Source: Eubacteriales bacterium
Lineage (GTDB): Bacteria > Bacillota > Clostridia > Peptostreptococcales > Anaerovoracaceae
Direction: 5' to 3'
Length of the DNA stretch: 5,263 nucleotides
Assembly: GCA_028691625.1 (NCBI GenBank)
Contig: JAQUYZ010000160.1
Span: 1 to 5,263 of the forward strand
Part shown: positions 1-5,190 of the stretch, one piece after another
How positions within the stretch are numbered: position 1 is the stretch's first letter
Layout: the number at the start of each line of letters is the position of its first letter
Made by a program: the position numbers and the translations under genes
The notes under the pieces: generated by a model
What the model was told of the DNA's origin: nothing
Databases searched by the model: none
What the model saw: the letters and a program-made list of their open reading frames with translations, nothing else

Positions 1-756
1 ATCTCTTCTCGGTCTGTCGCCGTCTCTTCTCGGTCTGTTATCGCCGTCTCTTCTCGGTCTGTCATTTCTTCTTCTGTCGCCGCCTCTTTCCGGTTTGTCT
101 TCCGGAATCGCGCTCTTCAGTCCCTTTTCAAGGATTTCTCCATGATTGATCCAGACCTTGATTCCAAGCTTGCCGTAGGTTGTATCTGCTTCGGCAAATC
201 CATAGTCGATATTCGCTCTAAGCGTGTGGAGCGGAACATTTCCTTCACTGTATTTTTCGCTTCTTGCAATTTCAGCACCGCCCAGTCTTCCGGATACAAG
301 AACCTTGATTCCTTTTGCGCCGGCTTTCATCGTTCTGCCGATGGCCTGCTTCATTGCCCTTCTGAATGAAATTCTCTTTTCCAATGCCTGTGCAATGCTT
401 TCAGCTGTAAGCTGTGCATCAAGCTCGATTCTTTTGATTTCAACAATATTGATTAACGTACTCTTACCGGTAAGTTTTTCAACCTCAGCCTTGAGTTCAT
501 CGATTCCGTTTCCGGATCTTCCGATCACCATACCCGGCTTACCGGTTAGAACGGTAATTTTAACCTGATTGTTTGCTGCTCTGTCGACTAATATCCTTGA
601 AACTCCAGCCGCATAAAGTCTCTTCTTCACATATTCTCTGATTTTATGATCTTCAATGAGATACTCTGCGAAATCTTTCTTATCTGCATACCATTTGGAA
701 TCCCAGTCTTTTATAATGCCCACTCTTAAACCATGTGGACTTACTTTCTGACCCAT
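1..756 (-). CDS. rpsC: 30S ribosomal protein S3 (3' end cut by window edge)
   Basis: S3 sits in the 30S head at the mRNA entry channel and helps unwind mRNA. The reading frame opens with [13 protein letters not shown] and stays open for 252 codons to the left edge with no stop, so the gene is partial. A type II KH domain shows GRSG at residues 79-82. The basic residues R132, R133 and K136 match the E. coli helicase residues R131, R132 and K135. The C-terminal S3 domain follows, with motifs [16 protein letters not shown] and LGIKVWI. The usual core ends near residue 215, but here a charged tail rich in Arg, Asp and Gly follows (218 to at least 252), built from RPRRDGD-type repeats. The start has AGGAGG about 8 nt upstream and lies 27 nt after rplV. 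Identity is certain; the full length is unknown. Confidence 0.98.
   Translation of the reverse strand, partial: MGQKVSPHGLRVGIIKDWDSKWYADKKDFAEYLIEDHKIREYVKKRLYAAGVSRILVDRAANNQVKITVLTGKPGMVIGRSGNGIDELKAEVEKLTGKSTLINIVEIKRIELDAQLTAESIAQALEKRISFRRAMKQAIGRTMKAGAKGIKVLVSGRLGGAEIARSEKYSEGNVPLHTLRANIDYGFAEADTTYGKLGIKVWINHGEILEKGLKSAIPEDKPERGGDRRRNDRPRRDGDNRPRRDGDRPRRD
4..63 (-). repeat. In-frame tandem repeats coding the S3 tail
   Basis: Three head-to-tail copies lie at 4-24 (21 bp), 25-48 (24 bp) and 49-63 (15 bp, the part before the DGD codons). Each begins on the plus strand with the same 14 bases, TCTTCTCGGTCTGT, coding RPRRD plus a varying GDN or GD linker. The same codons are used in each copy. 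That suggests recent DNA-level duplication rather than only protein-level selection. The array may continue past the left edge. Confidence 0.85.
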
Positions 757-783
757 TCAACGAACCTCCTGTTCTGAATATTT

Positions 784-1116
784 TTATCTTTCCTTTAAAG
801 TTACGCCAACGTGGCTGCTTCTCTTTAAAATAACGGATGCTCTTCCCTGTGCGCCGGCTCTCCATCTCTTCATGGTCGGGCCCTGGTGAGCATATACTTC
901 AGCAACGTATAGCTTGTCAACGTTCATGTCAAAATTGTTCTCAGCGTTTGCTGCCGCTGATTTAACAACCTTTTCTACGATTTCAGCACCTTTGCCGGGT
1001 GTGAATTTCAATATGGTCAGTGCCTCGCTTAAGTTCTTACCTCTTACCAGGTCAGCAACAGGCTTCAGCTTGATAGGAGACATCCTTACATATTTTGCAA
1101 CTGCTTTTGCTTCCAT
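784..1116 (-). CDS. rplV: 50S ribosomal protein L22
   Basis: L22 binds 23S rRNA early in assembly, and its long beta hairpin lines the peptide exit tunnel. The 110-residue product aligns without gaps to E. coli L22 as I recall it. Family motifs are ADLVRGK (21-27), the AANAENN stretch (55-61) and the hairpin GPTMKRWRAGAQGRA (79-93), then KRSSH (98-102). The hairpin tip reads RAGAQGRA where the usual sequence is xPRAxGRA, so the Pro-Arg at E. coli positions 87-88 is Ala-Gly. The MKR at 82-84, whose deletion gives macrolide resistance in E. coli, is present. The ATG has AAGGAGG 10 nt upstream and lies 20 nt after the rpsS stop. Confidence 0.98.
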   Translation of the reverse strand: MEAKAVAKYVRMSPIKLKPVADLVRGKNLSEALTILKFTPGKGAEIVEKVVKSAAANAENNFDMNVDKLYVAEVYAHQGPTMKRWRAGAQGRASVILKRSSHVGVTLKER

Positions 1117-1136
1117 TGATTAAGATCCTCCTTTTC

Positions 1137-1421
1137 TTATTTTTTCTTAACTTTTGAAGACTTGTCTGCGGCATGACCTCTGTAGTTTCTCGTTGGAGCG
1201 AATTCTCCAAGTCTGTGTCCTACCATATCCTCAGTGATATACACCGGGACGTGCTTTTTTCCATCGTGTACCGCGATTGTATGTCCCACCATCTGCGGGA
1301 ATATAGTTGATGGCCTTGACCATGTTTTCAGAACTTTCTTTTCGTTTGCTGTGTTCAAATCATCAATATTCTTCAGCAGCTTTGCATTTACAAAAGGGCC
1401 TTTTTTAAGTGATCTTCCCAT
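1137..1421 (-). CDS. rpsS: 30S ribosomal protein S19
   Basis: S19 forms a complex with S13 in the 30S head and contacts the A-site region and the bridge to the large subunit. The product has 94 residues, close to the usual 92-93. It carries the complete family pattern: [10 protein letters not shown] at the N-terminus, [17 protein letters not shown] (33-49), [18 protein letters not shown] (57-74) and [10 protein letters not shown] (75-84), then a lysine-rich tail ending KVKKK. The start is set by GGGAGG upstream in the 23-nt gap after rplB. Nothing is missing or unusual. Confidence 0.98.
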   Translation of the reverse strand: MGRSLKKGPFVNAKLLKNIDDLNTANEKKVLKTWSRPSTIFPQMVGHTIAVHDGKKHVPVYITEDMVGHRLGEFAPTRNYRGHAADKSSKVKKK

Positions 1422-1444
1422 TTTAACTTACATCCTCCCTTCAG

Positions 1445-2278
1445 TTATTTTTCGTTACGTTTTTTTACGATATATTGATTTGATGGTTTATTCTTCTTTC
1501 TTGTCTTGTATCCAAGCGCAGGCTTACCCCAAGGAGTAACCGGGCTGACTCTACCGATTCCGGTCTTGCCTTCACCACCACCGTGCGGATGGTCATTTGG
1601 ATTCATTACGGAACCTCTTACGGTAGGCCGGATGCCCATGTGTCTTTTTCTGCCTGCTTTACCGATCTTGATGTTTTCGTGATCGATGTTTCCGACTTCG
1701 CCGATTGTTGCTCTGCATTCGATTCTGACTCTTCTCACTTCTCCGGAAGGAAGTCTGACGGATGCGTAGTTTCCTTCTTTTGCCATAAGCTGAGCGCCGT
1801 TTCCTGCGGAACGAACCATCTGTCCGCCCTTGCCGGGCTTCATCTCAATGTTATGGACCACGGTACCTACCGGAATGTTCTTCAAGGGAAGAGCGTTTCC
1901 GATTTTGATATCCGCATCGGCTCCGGTTACAACTACATCTCCGATCATTAATTTGTTCGGTGCGATGATGTATCTTTTTTCACCGTCTGCGTATACAATC
2001 AGTGCAATATTTGCGCTTCTGTTTGGATCGTATTCAATTGTTGTGACTTTTCCTGGAATACCGTCTTTATTTCTTTTGAAGTCAATGATTCTATACTTTT
2101 GTCTTGTACCGCCGCCTCTATGTCTTACAGTGATCTTTCCGCGAACATTTCTGCCTGCGTTTTTCTTAAGAGTTACTGTAAGGGATTTTTCCGGGGTATC
2201 TGTCGTAATTTCTTCAAAAGTTGAAACCGTCATTCCTCTTAATCCAGGAGTGGTCGGATTATATTTTCTGATTCCCAT
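1445..2278 (-). CDS. rplB: 50S ribosomal protein L2
   Basis: L2 is a primary 23S rRNA binding protein needed for subunit association and for a functional peptidyl-transferase centre. The 277-residue product has the family's usual length. It shows the N-terminal OB-fold region ([16 protein letters not shown] at 42-57, then KYRIIDFKR) and the C-terminal SH3-like domain with [19 protein letters not shown] (151-169). The hallmark loop [14 protein letters not shown] is at 225-238 and includes the histidines matching the E. coli His229 region. A basic tail follows ([18 protein letters not shown]). The AAGGAGGG binding site overlaps the rplW stop codon, leaving only 15 nt between the genes, which favours coupled translation. 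Confidence 0.99.
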   Translation of the reverse strand: MGIRKYNPTTPGLRGMTVSTFEEITTDTPEKSLTVTLKKNAGRNVRGKITVRHRGGGTRQKYRIIDFKRNKDGIPGKVTTIEYDPNRSANIALIVYADGEKRYIIAPNKLMIGDVVVTGADADIKIGNALPLKNIPVGTVVHNIEMKPGKGGQMVRSAGNGAQLMAKEGNYASVRLPSGEVRRVRIECRATIGEVGNIDHENIKIGKAGRKRHMGIRPTVRGSVMNPNDHPHGGGEGKTGIGRVSPVTPWGKPALGYKTRKKNKPSNQYIVKKRNEK

Positions 2279-2293
2279 ATCTTTCGTCCCTCC

Positions 2294-2584
2294 TTACAGA
2301 CCTTGGAAGAATTCGATTTCCTTACTTTTAGCTGTAAGGGTTACGATGGCTTTCTTTGATGCCGCTCTTCTTCCGACGTTTTTTCCCATTCTTTTTAATT
2401 TTCCTCTAACATTCATAATGTTTACTTTTTCTACTTCTACTCCGAAGATTTCTTCCAATGCGTGCTTGACCTGAGTCTTATTCGCGCTGGTCGCAACCTT
2501 AAAAGTATATTTCTTATTTGCCGCATCATCCATACTTCTCTCGGAAATAACCGGCTTTATAATTACGTCATAAGGGGTTGTCAT
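2294..2584 (-). CDS. rplW: 50S ribosomal protein L23
   Basis: L23 lies at the peptide tunnel exit and is the docking site for trigger factor and the signal recognition particle. The product has 96 residues, typical for bacteria. PVISERS near the N-terminus carries E15, matching E. coli Glu18, the trigger factor contact. The later motifs are [10 protein letters not shown] (46-55) and [15 protein letters not shown] (59-73), the loop that reaches into rRNA, followed by KKAIVTL. The ATG shares its A with the last base of the rplD TAA (TAATG). Its GAGGAGGTG binding site lies inside the end of rplD, so the start is well supported and translation is probably coupled to rplD. Confidence 0.98.
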   Translation of the reverse strand: MTTPYDVIIKPVISERSMDDAANKKYTFKVATSANKTQVKHALEEIFGVEVEKVNIMNVRGKLKRMGKNVGRRAASKKAIVTLTAKSKEIEFFQGL

Positions 2585-3207
2585 TATGAATACACCTCCT
2601 CAATTTTGTTGATTGCGTCCTTAGTAATAATGAAGCTTGTATAATGAATGATCTCATATACGTTCATTGTGCTTACTAAAGCTGTTTTTACTCCTGGGAT
2701 GTTGGCTGCAGACTTGATTACGTTTTCGTCCTTGTCAGCCATTATGATGAGTGCCTTCCTGGCAGCCTTCACGTTTGCCAGTACCTTGAGCATTTCCTTC
2801 GTCTTGGGTGCTGCGAAGGTTAATGAATCCAGTACGATAATTTCCTTTTCCTCCACCTTTGAGGATAGAGCTGACTTCATAGCGAGTCTCTTTAATTTCT
2901 TAGATACTGTATATCTGTAATCTCTTGGCTTCGGTGCGAATACCACACCACCGCCAACCTGAGAAGGGTCTGTTGAGCTTCCCTGTCTGTGACGTCCGGT
3001 CCCCTTCTGTCTGAAAGGTTTTCTGCCGCCGCCTCTGACTTCGCCTCTGTGCTTCGCTGACTGAGTGCCTTGTCTCTGGTTTGCCAGGTAATTTTTGACT
3101 ACTTCATGTACAGCGAACTGATTTACTTCGATTCCGAAGATGTCATCTTTTAATTCGATGCTGCCGGCTTCTGCTCCGGACATATTCAGCATAGTTACTT
3201 TTGCCAT
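2584..3207 (-). CDS. rplD: 50S ribosomal protein L4
   Basis: L4 is an early assembly protein whose extended loop forms part of the exit tunnel constriction. In E. coli it also represses its own S10 operon through the leader RNA. The 207-residue product has the normal length and motifs: [28 protein letters not shown] (45-72) and then [13 protein letters not shown] (85-97). K68 matches E. coli Lys63, the macrolide resistance site. The loop after GTGR is unusual. H73 replaces the common Ala of GRARxGS, and DPSQVGGG (80-87) stands where most bacteria have SPxWRGGG. AAAGGAGG lies 7 nt before the ATG, 28 nt after rplC. The gene overlaps rplW by one base. Confidence 0.98.
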   Translation of the reverse strand: MAKVTMLNMSGAEAGSIELKDDIFGIEVNQFAVHEVVKNYLANQRQGTQSAKHRGEVRGGGRKPFRQKGTGRHRQGSSTDPSQVGGGVVFAPKPRDYRYTVSKKLKRLAMKSALSSKVEEKEIIVLDSLTFAAPKTKEMLKVLANVKAARKALIIMADKDENVIKSAANIPGVKTALVSTMNVYEIIHYTSFIITKDAINKIEEVYS

Positions 3208-3235
3208 TTTACTTCCTCCTTTCTGAAGTCATTAT

Positions 3236-3871
3236 CTATTTGTCCTGACCTTTAACTGCGTATTGAATGCGGAGTAAGCCGCCCTTTGCACCTGGTACCG
3301 CACCTTTGACGAGCATCAGGTTTCTGTCTTCGATCACTTTGACAAGAACCACGTTCTGCACAGTGATGGTTTCACGACCCATTCTTCCCGGGCCTGCATT
3401 TCCCTTGAATACTCTGGAAGGATAGGTTCCTGCTGCCAGAGCGCCGGCCAGTCTCTTGTGCTTTGAGCCATGGGTCATGGGGCCTCTGTGGTGTCCGTGT
3501 CTCTTGATGTTACCCTGGGTTCCTTTTCCCTTGGAAACGCCTGTGATATCAAGCTTCTTCCCAGCTTCAAAATCAGCTACTGTAATGATCTGGTTCGGCT
3601 CATACGTTTCGCCGTTTTCCAGTCTGATTTCCGTCAGGTGCTTTTTGAGCGGAGCCTGCCACTTTGCAAAATGGCCTTTTTCAGGTTTGTTCATTCTCTG
3701 CTCTTTCACATCGCCGTAACCGATCTGTACTGCGTTGTATCCATCTGTTTCAACGGTTTTAATCTGAGTGACGACTGCGGGGCCTGCTTCAATTACAGTA
3801 ACCGGAATCGACTCTCCAGTTTCGGAAAAAATCTGAGTCATTCCGATTTTTTTTCCTAAAATTGTCTTCAT
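3236..3871 (-). CDS. rplC: 50S ribosomal protein L3
   Basis: L3 is one of the first proteins to bind 23S rRNA, and its loop reaches the peptidyl-transferase centre. Two ATG codons lie six bases apart. AGGAGG directly abuts the upstream one (3877) with no spacer, but is 6 nt from the one at 3871. I therefore chose 3871, giving MKTILGKKIGMTQ and 211 residues, which agrees with the family's N-terminus. Motifs are KPEKGHFAK (62-70), the VSKGKGTQGNIKRHG stretch (112-126), RGPMTHGSKHKR (129-140), VFKGNAGPGRMG (154-165) and VKGAVPGAKG (188-197). The central loop reads AGALAAGT (142-149) where PGSxG is usual, and a Thr occupies the place of E. coli Gln150, the PrmB methylation site. A 114-nt spacer separates it from rpsJ. 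Confidence 0.98.
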   Translation of the reverse strand: MKTILGKKIGMTQIFSETGESIPVTVIEAGPAVVTQIKTVETDGYNAVQIGYGDVKEQRMNKPEKGHFAKWQAPLKKHLTEIRLENGETYEPNQIITVADFEAGKKLDITGVSKGKGTQGNIKRHGHHRGPMTHGSKHKRLAGALAAGTYPSRVFKGNAGPGRMGRETITVQNVVLVKVIEDRNLMLVKGAVPGAKGGLLRIQYAVKGQDK

Positions 3872-3899
3872 ATTCATCCTCCTGAATTCTTACAGCGGA

Positions 3900-3986
3900 T
3901 TACTCATTTTGAGCAATCATACTAAGGGGAGTTCCCTTATCTTTTATAACGCTTTCCTCTGTGCGTTTCAATGAGGCTTGCCTCAT
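3900..3986 (-). CDS. Possible 28-residue ORF between rpsJ and rplC
   Basis: An ATG overlaps the rpsJ stop codon as TAATG, the same junction found at rplD/rplW. It opens a 28-codon frame, starting [11 protein letters not shown] and ending SMIAQNE, that stops with TAA 28 nt before the rplC ATG. It fills most of the unusually long rpsJ-rplC spacer. I see no Shine-Dalgarno sequence before it, so it would have to be made by reinitiation after S10. A random frame of this length stays open about a quarter of the time, so openness is weak evidence. The peptide is charged, has no membrane segment and is not one I recognise. The spacer may equally be untranslated. Confidence 0.25.
   Translation of the reverse strand: MRQASLKRTEESVIKDKGTPLSMIAQNE
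3923..3939 (-). repeat. Hairpin in the rpsJ-rplC spacer
   Basis: TAAGGG and CCCTTA form a 6-bp stem around a 5-base loop, about 50 nt before the rplC start. No U-run follows it on the minus strand. It is a modest structure that could arise by chance. Confidence 0.45.
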
Positions 3987-3987
3987 T
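3970..3987 (-). repeat. Perfect palindrome over the rpsJ stop codon
   Basis: Two perfect 8-bp arms (AATGAGGC and GCCTCATT) flank a 2-base centre and overlap the TAA of rpsJ. In RNA this gives a stem of about 7 bp with a 4-nt loop. No U-tract follows on the minus strand, so it is not an intrinsic terminator. It could affect RNA processing, stability or reinitiation at the overlapping ATG. Confidence 0.7.
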
Positions 3988-4297
3988 ACAGTTTGATTTC
4001 GATATCCACGCCGGCCGGTAAATCGAGTTTCATCAGCGCATCAACCGTCTTTGGTGTTGTGTTTGAGATATCGATGAGTCTCTTGTGTGTTCTCTGTTCG
4101 AACTGCTCTCTGCTGTCCTTGTACTTGTGGACGGCTCTCAAGATCGTGATAATCTGTTTTTCGGTTGGAAGCGGAATCGGGCCGGAAACATCGGCGCCGG
4201 TCTTCTTGGCTGTCTCAACGATCTTCGCTGCAGACTGATCCAACGTTTTGTGGTCATAAGCCTTCAGCTTGATTCTGATTTTTTGTTGTTCGCTCAT
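3986..4297 (-). CDS. rpsJ: 30S ribosomal protein S10 (NusE)
   Basis: S10 is a 30S head protein. As NusE it also pairs with NusB in transcription antitermination and links NusG to the ribosome. The product has 103 residues, the usual length. It is nearly canonical throughout: [17 protein letters not shown] (7-23), [10 protein letters not shown] (39-48), the loop residues [26 protein letters not shown] (52-77) and the C-terminal [11 protein letters not shown]. The frame is open upstream to a GTG at 4324, but AGGAGG lies inside that extension, 9 nt before the ATG at 4297. The ATG is therefore the start. It is the first gene of the operon, with the promoter about 240 nt upstream. Its stop overlaps a palindrome and the ATG of a possible small ORF. 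Confidence 0.98.
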   Translation of the reverse strand: MSEQQKIRIKLKAYDHKTLDQSAAKIVETAKKTGADVSGPIPLPTEKQIITILRAVHKYKDSREQFEQRTHKRLIDISNTTPKTVDALMKLDLPAGVDIEIKL

Positions 4298-4412
4298 TCT
4301 TTCTTTCCTCCTTGATTTTCGCACGTTTTCGCTATGCCTGTACGAGGGGTCCTATCCTGTGCTTTCACCGCGTTTCAGACCTTTGCTCACTTGGTACACG
4401 GTGCCGTGTGTT

Positions 4413-4520
4413 TCATATTTTTTTACACAAAGCAAAAAGCACGAGAATCCCTTCGCCCGTTTCTGGAACGGACAATTCTCTGCAGAAATTACCTGATAGC
4501 TCAGCAACTTCCTGCTTCAT
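4413..4520 (-). CDS. Possible 35-residue leader ORF upstream of rpsJ
   Basis: An ATG about 16 nt after the predicted transcription start opens 35 codons, beginning MKQEVAELSGNF and ending ILVLFALCKKI, and stops at TGA. It runs straight through the terminator-like hairpin and its U-tract. It lacks a recognisable Shine-Dalgarno sequence, and about one in five random frames of this length would be open. It ends in a run of seven A residues. Slipping one base forward there would continue the frame for about 23 more codons (YETHGTVYQVSKG and on) to a TAG at 4352-4354, a phase shared with rpsJ. The peptide matches no family I know. It could be a leader peptide or chance. Confidence 0.25.
   Translation of the reverse strand: MKQEVAELSGNFCRELSVPETGEGILVLFALCKKI
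4434..4483 (-). terminator. Terminator-like hairpin in the S10 leader (candidate attenuator)
   Basis: On the minus strand GCAGAGAAT (4483-4475) pairs with ATTCTC-G-TGC (4448-4439), nine pairs with one bulged G. Inside it, CCGTT and AACGG (4471-4467 with 4461-4457) form a second 5-bp stem with a 5-nt loop, separated by a 3 by 8 internal loop. TTTTT follows at once (4438-4434), then GCTTT. The large internal loop weakens it, so it may be a conditional terminator rather than a strong one. It lies 50-100 nt after the promoter. Confidence 0.5.
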
Positions 4521-4542
4521 CGCTTTTTTAGCAAGCTTTTAG

Positions 4543-4571
4543 AGTATATTATAGATCGTGAGAGAATGCAA
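4543..4571 (-). promoter_or_regulatory. Sigma-A-type promoter of the S10 operon
   Basis: On the minus strand the -35 is TTGCAT (4571-4566) and the -10 is TATACT (4548-4543), with a 17-nt spacer. Transcription should start near 4536-4538. A TATAAT overlaps five bases upstream of the chosen -10 but would leave only a 12-nt spacer. Dense T and A tracts just upstream (4572-4616), including runs of eight and six, look like an UP element, as expected for a strong ribosomal protein promoter. Confidence 0.75.
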
Positions 4572-4638
4572 GAGTTTTTGAAAAAAAAGTTGACAAGAAA
4601 ATGAAGATTTTTTCGCCCAATTTTCTGATAATTCCAAC

Positions 4639-4764
4639 GCTTTGAAGAGCTGATGTCCATACACGCAGCGGGGTGTACCATGTTTCTCTGTTAATACATA
4701 GCAAATTGTTTCAAATATGGCTGTTTCTCAACATTTTTCGCACGGAAACCAGCTCTTTGAAAGC
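4639..4764. repeat. Inverted repeat arms about 100 bp apart
   Basis: GCTTT-G-AAGAGCTG (4639-4652) is the inverse of CAGCTCTT-TG-AAAGC (4750-4764), 13 matched pairs with one small internal mismatch. The enclosed 97 bp include a weak 5-bp hairpin (TACAC and GTGTA, 4660-4677). The function is unknown. It could be the base of a longer RNA structure or a decayed repeat. Confidence 0.45.
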
Positions 4765-4767
4765 ATT

Positions 4768-4792
4768 TGCAATTCAGTGTAAACTAATTGCA
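4768..4792. repeat. Short hairpin TGCAATT/AATTGCA
   Basis: Seven-bp arms TGCAATT (4768-4774) and AATTGCA (4786-4792) enclose AGT/ACT, which can pair further with one bulged C, leaving a GTAA loop. No U-tract follows on either strand, so it does not look like a simple terminator. Confidence 0.45.
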
Positions 4793-4815
4793 CTTACCAG
4801 TTGATTCCCCGACAG

Positions 4816-4941
4816 AAAAGAATATTTTCTGAAGCGGTTTTCGGGCCTTTTTGCCGCAGCTTTAGCTGCAATGGCAAAACGGACAGCCGCAAGCGGAGCG
4901 AGTCGGAGTTCCGCCTGCGGAACGTTGGAAATATTCTTTTT
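4816..4941. repeat. Three-stem palindromic element, about 126 bp
   Basis: Outer arms AAAAGAATATTT (4816-4827) and AAATATTCTTTT (4929-4940) are perfect 12-bp inverted repeats. Inside are two further stems. The first is TTTTGCC-GCAGC (4849-4860) with GCTGC-AAT-GGCAAAA (4865-4879), 12 pairs with one 3-nt bulge and a TTTA loop. The second is CCGCAAGCGGA (4887-4897) with TCCGCCTGCGG (4910-4920), 11 positions with one mismatch that becomes a G-U pair in minus-strand RNA. The left outer arm is also part of its own hairpin (CAGAAAA/TTTTCTG, 4813-4831). The interior is GC-rich in an A/T-rich setting. It starts 4 bp after the stop of the small membrane gene, so it may act as its terminator. It also looks like a small mobile palindromic repeat or a structured RNA. 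Confidence 0.65.
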
Positions 4942-4945
4942 AGCT

Positions 4946-5140
4946 CTATCTTAACACCTCATAAAGAACCCCCCAGATCAGAAGGATCGCAGAAACGGTG
5001 ATCGCAATGATCAGGGCACCCTTCTGCACTTTTGCCTTCGTCGTTCCCAGATTCCTTACGATTCGTGAAACAGCAAGGATACCCACAAAAAAAACGACTG
5101 CTGCGATGCCCATCCACTGACTGTATTCTGTAAAACTCAT
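4946..5140 (-). CDS. Small two-helix membrane protein, function unknown
   Basis: A 64-residue product with two hydrophobic segments, about residues 9-24 (WMGIAAVVFFVGILAV) and 41-60 (GALIIAITVSAILLIWGVLY). A basic loop between them (RIVRNLGTTKAKVQK) carries six positive charges and should face the cytoplasm, placing both ends outside. GAGGT lies about 7 nt before the ATG, a credible binding site. It has no glycine-rich lipid-facing signature of SecG and does not match a family I recognise. It lies on the same strand as the S10 operon but is separated from it by an intergenic region and a separate promoter, so it is probably not in the same transcription unit. The upstream partial gene ends 50 nt before it and also codes for a membrane segment, so the two may be cotranscribed. 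Confidence 0.75.
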   Translation of the reverse strand: MSFTEYSQWMGIAAVVFFVGILAVSRIVRNLGTTKAKVQKGALIIAITVSAILLIWGVLYEVLR

Positions 5141-5190
5141 ACTTTTACCTCTTTCCTTTATCCTTATAAATAGAAATGGGGTTTCCCTGA

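Larger units (their letters stand above)
4298..4537 (-). promoter_or_regulatory. Long structured 5' leader of the S10 operon
   Basis: From the predicted transcription start near 4536-4538 to the rpsJ ATG is about 240 nt, far more than translation initiation needs. It contains a terminator-like hairpin (4434-4483) and a perfect palindrome ACACGG-TG-CCGTGT (4396-4409). It also has a segment (4382-4387, TTTGCT on the plus strand) complementary to 4431-4436, which overlaps the U-tract. A possible 35-codon ORF spans the hairpin. In E. coli, L4 regulates its operon through the S10 leader. Whether this leader answers to L4 cannot be read from the sequence. Confidence 0.6.
4572..4945. other. Intergenic region without a recognisable gene
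   Basis: About 370 bp between the S10 promoter and the small membrane protein gene. No frame here looks coding on either strand, and I recognise no tRNA, rRNA or standard small RNA. What it holds is A/T tracts next to the promoter and several inverted repeats, listed separately: arms at 4639-4652 and 4750-4764, a hairpin at 4768-4792 and a three-stem element at 4816-4941. Confidence 0.6.

Noticed and set aside
4..63. Repeats at the left edge as a CRISPR array
   Set aside because: The units are 15-24 bp, contiguous without spacers, and code in frame for the S3 tail.
224..568. Open frame on the plus strand with hydrophobic product
   Set aside because: It is antisense to rpsC, whose KH domain and C-terminal domain are fully conserved on the other strand.
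1830..2474. Long open frame (214 codons) on the plus strand
   Set aside because: It lies antisense to rplB and rplW, which are unmistakable, and its product is low-complexity hydrophobic sequence with no family features.
3470..3859. 129-codon plus-strand frame over rplC
   Set aside because: Shadow of the conserved L3 gene; no binding site and no recognisable protein.
3872..3877. Upstream ATG of rplC at 3877
   Set aside because: AGGAGG touches this ATG with no spacer, while the ATG at 3871 has a proper 6-nt spacing and matches the family N-terminus.
4298..4324. N-terminally extended S10 starting at GTG 4324
   Set aside because: The extension contains the AGGAGG binding site of the ATG at 4297, and S10 families start at the [11 protein letters not shown] position.
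4269..4542. Three overlapping plus-strand ORFs of 65-76 codons over the leader
   Set aside because: They lie antisense to the leader and promoter, lack binding sites, and their products have no recognisable features.
4590..4632. Plus-strand promoter from TTGACA at 4590 and GATAAT at 4627
   Set aside because: The spacer would be 31 nt, far too long, and no plausible gene follows on the plus strand.
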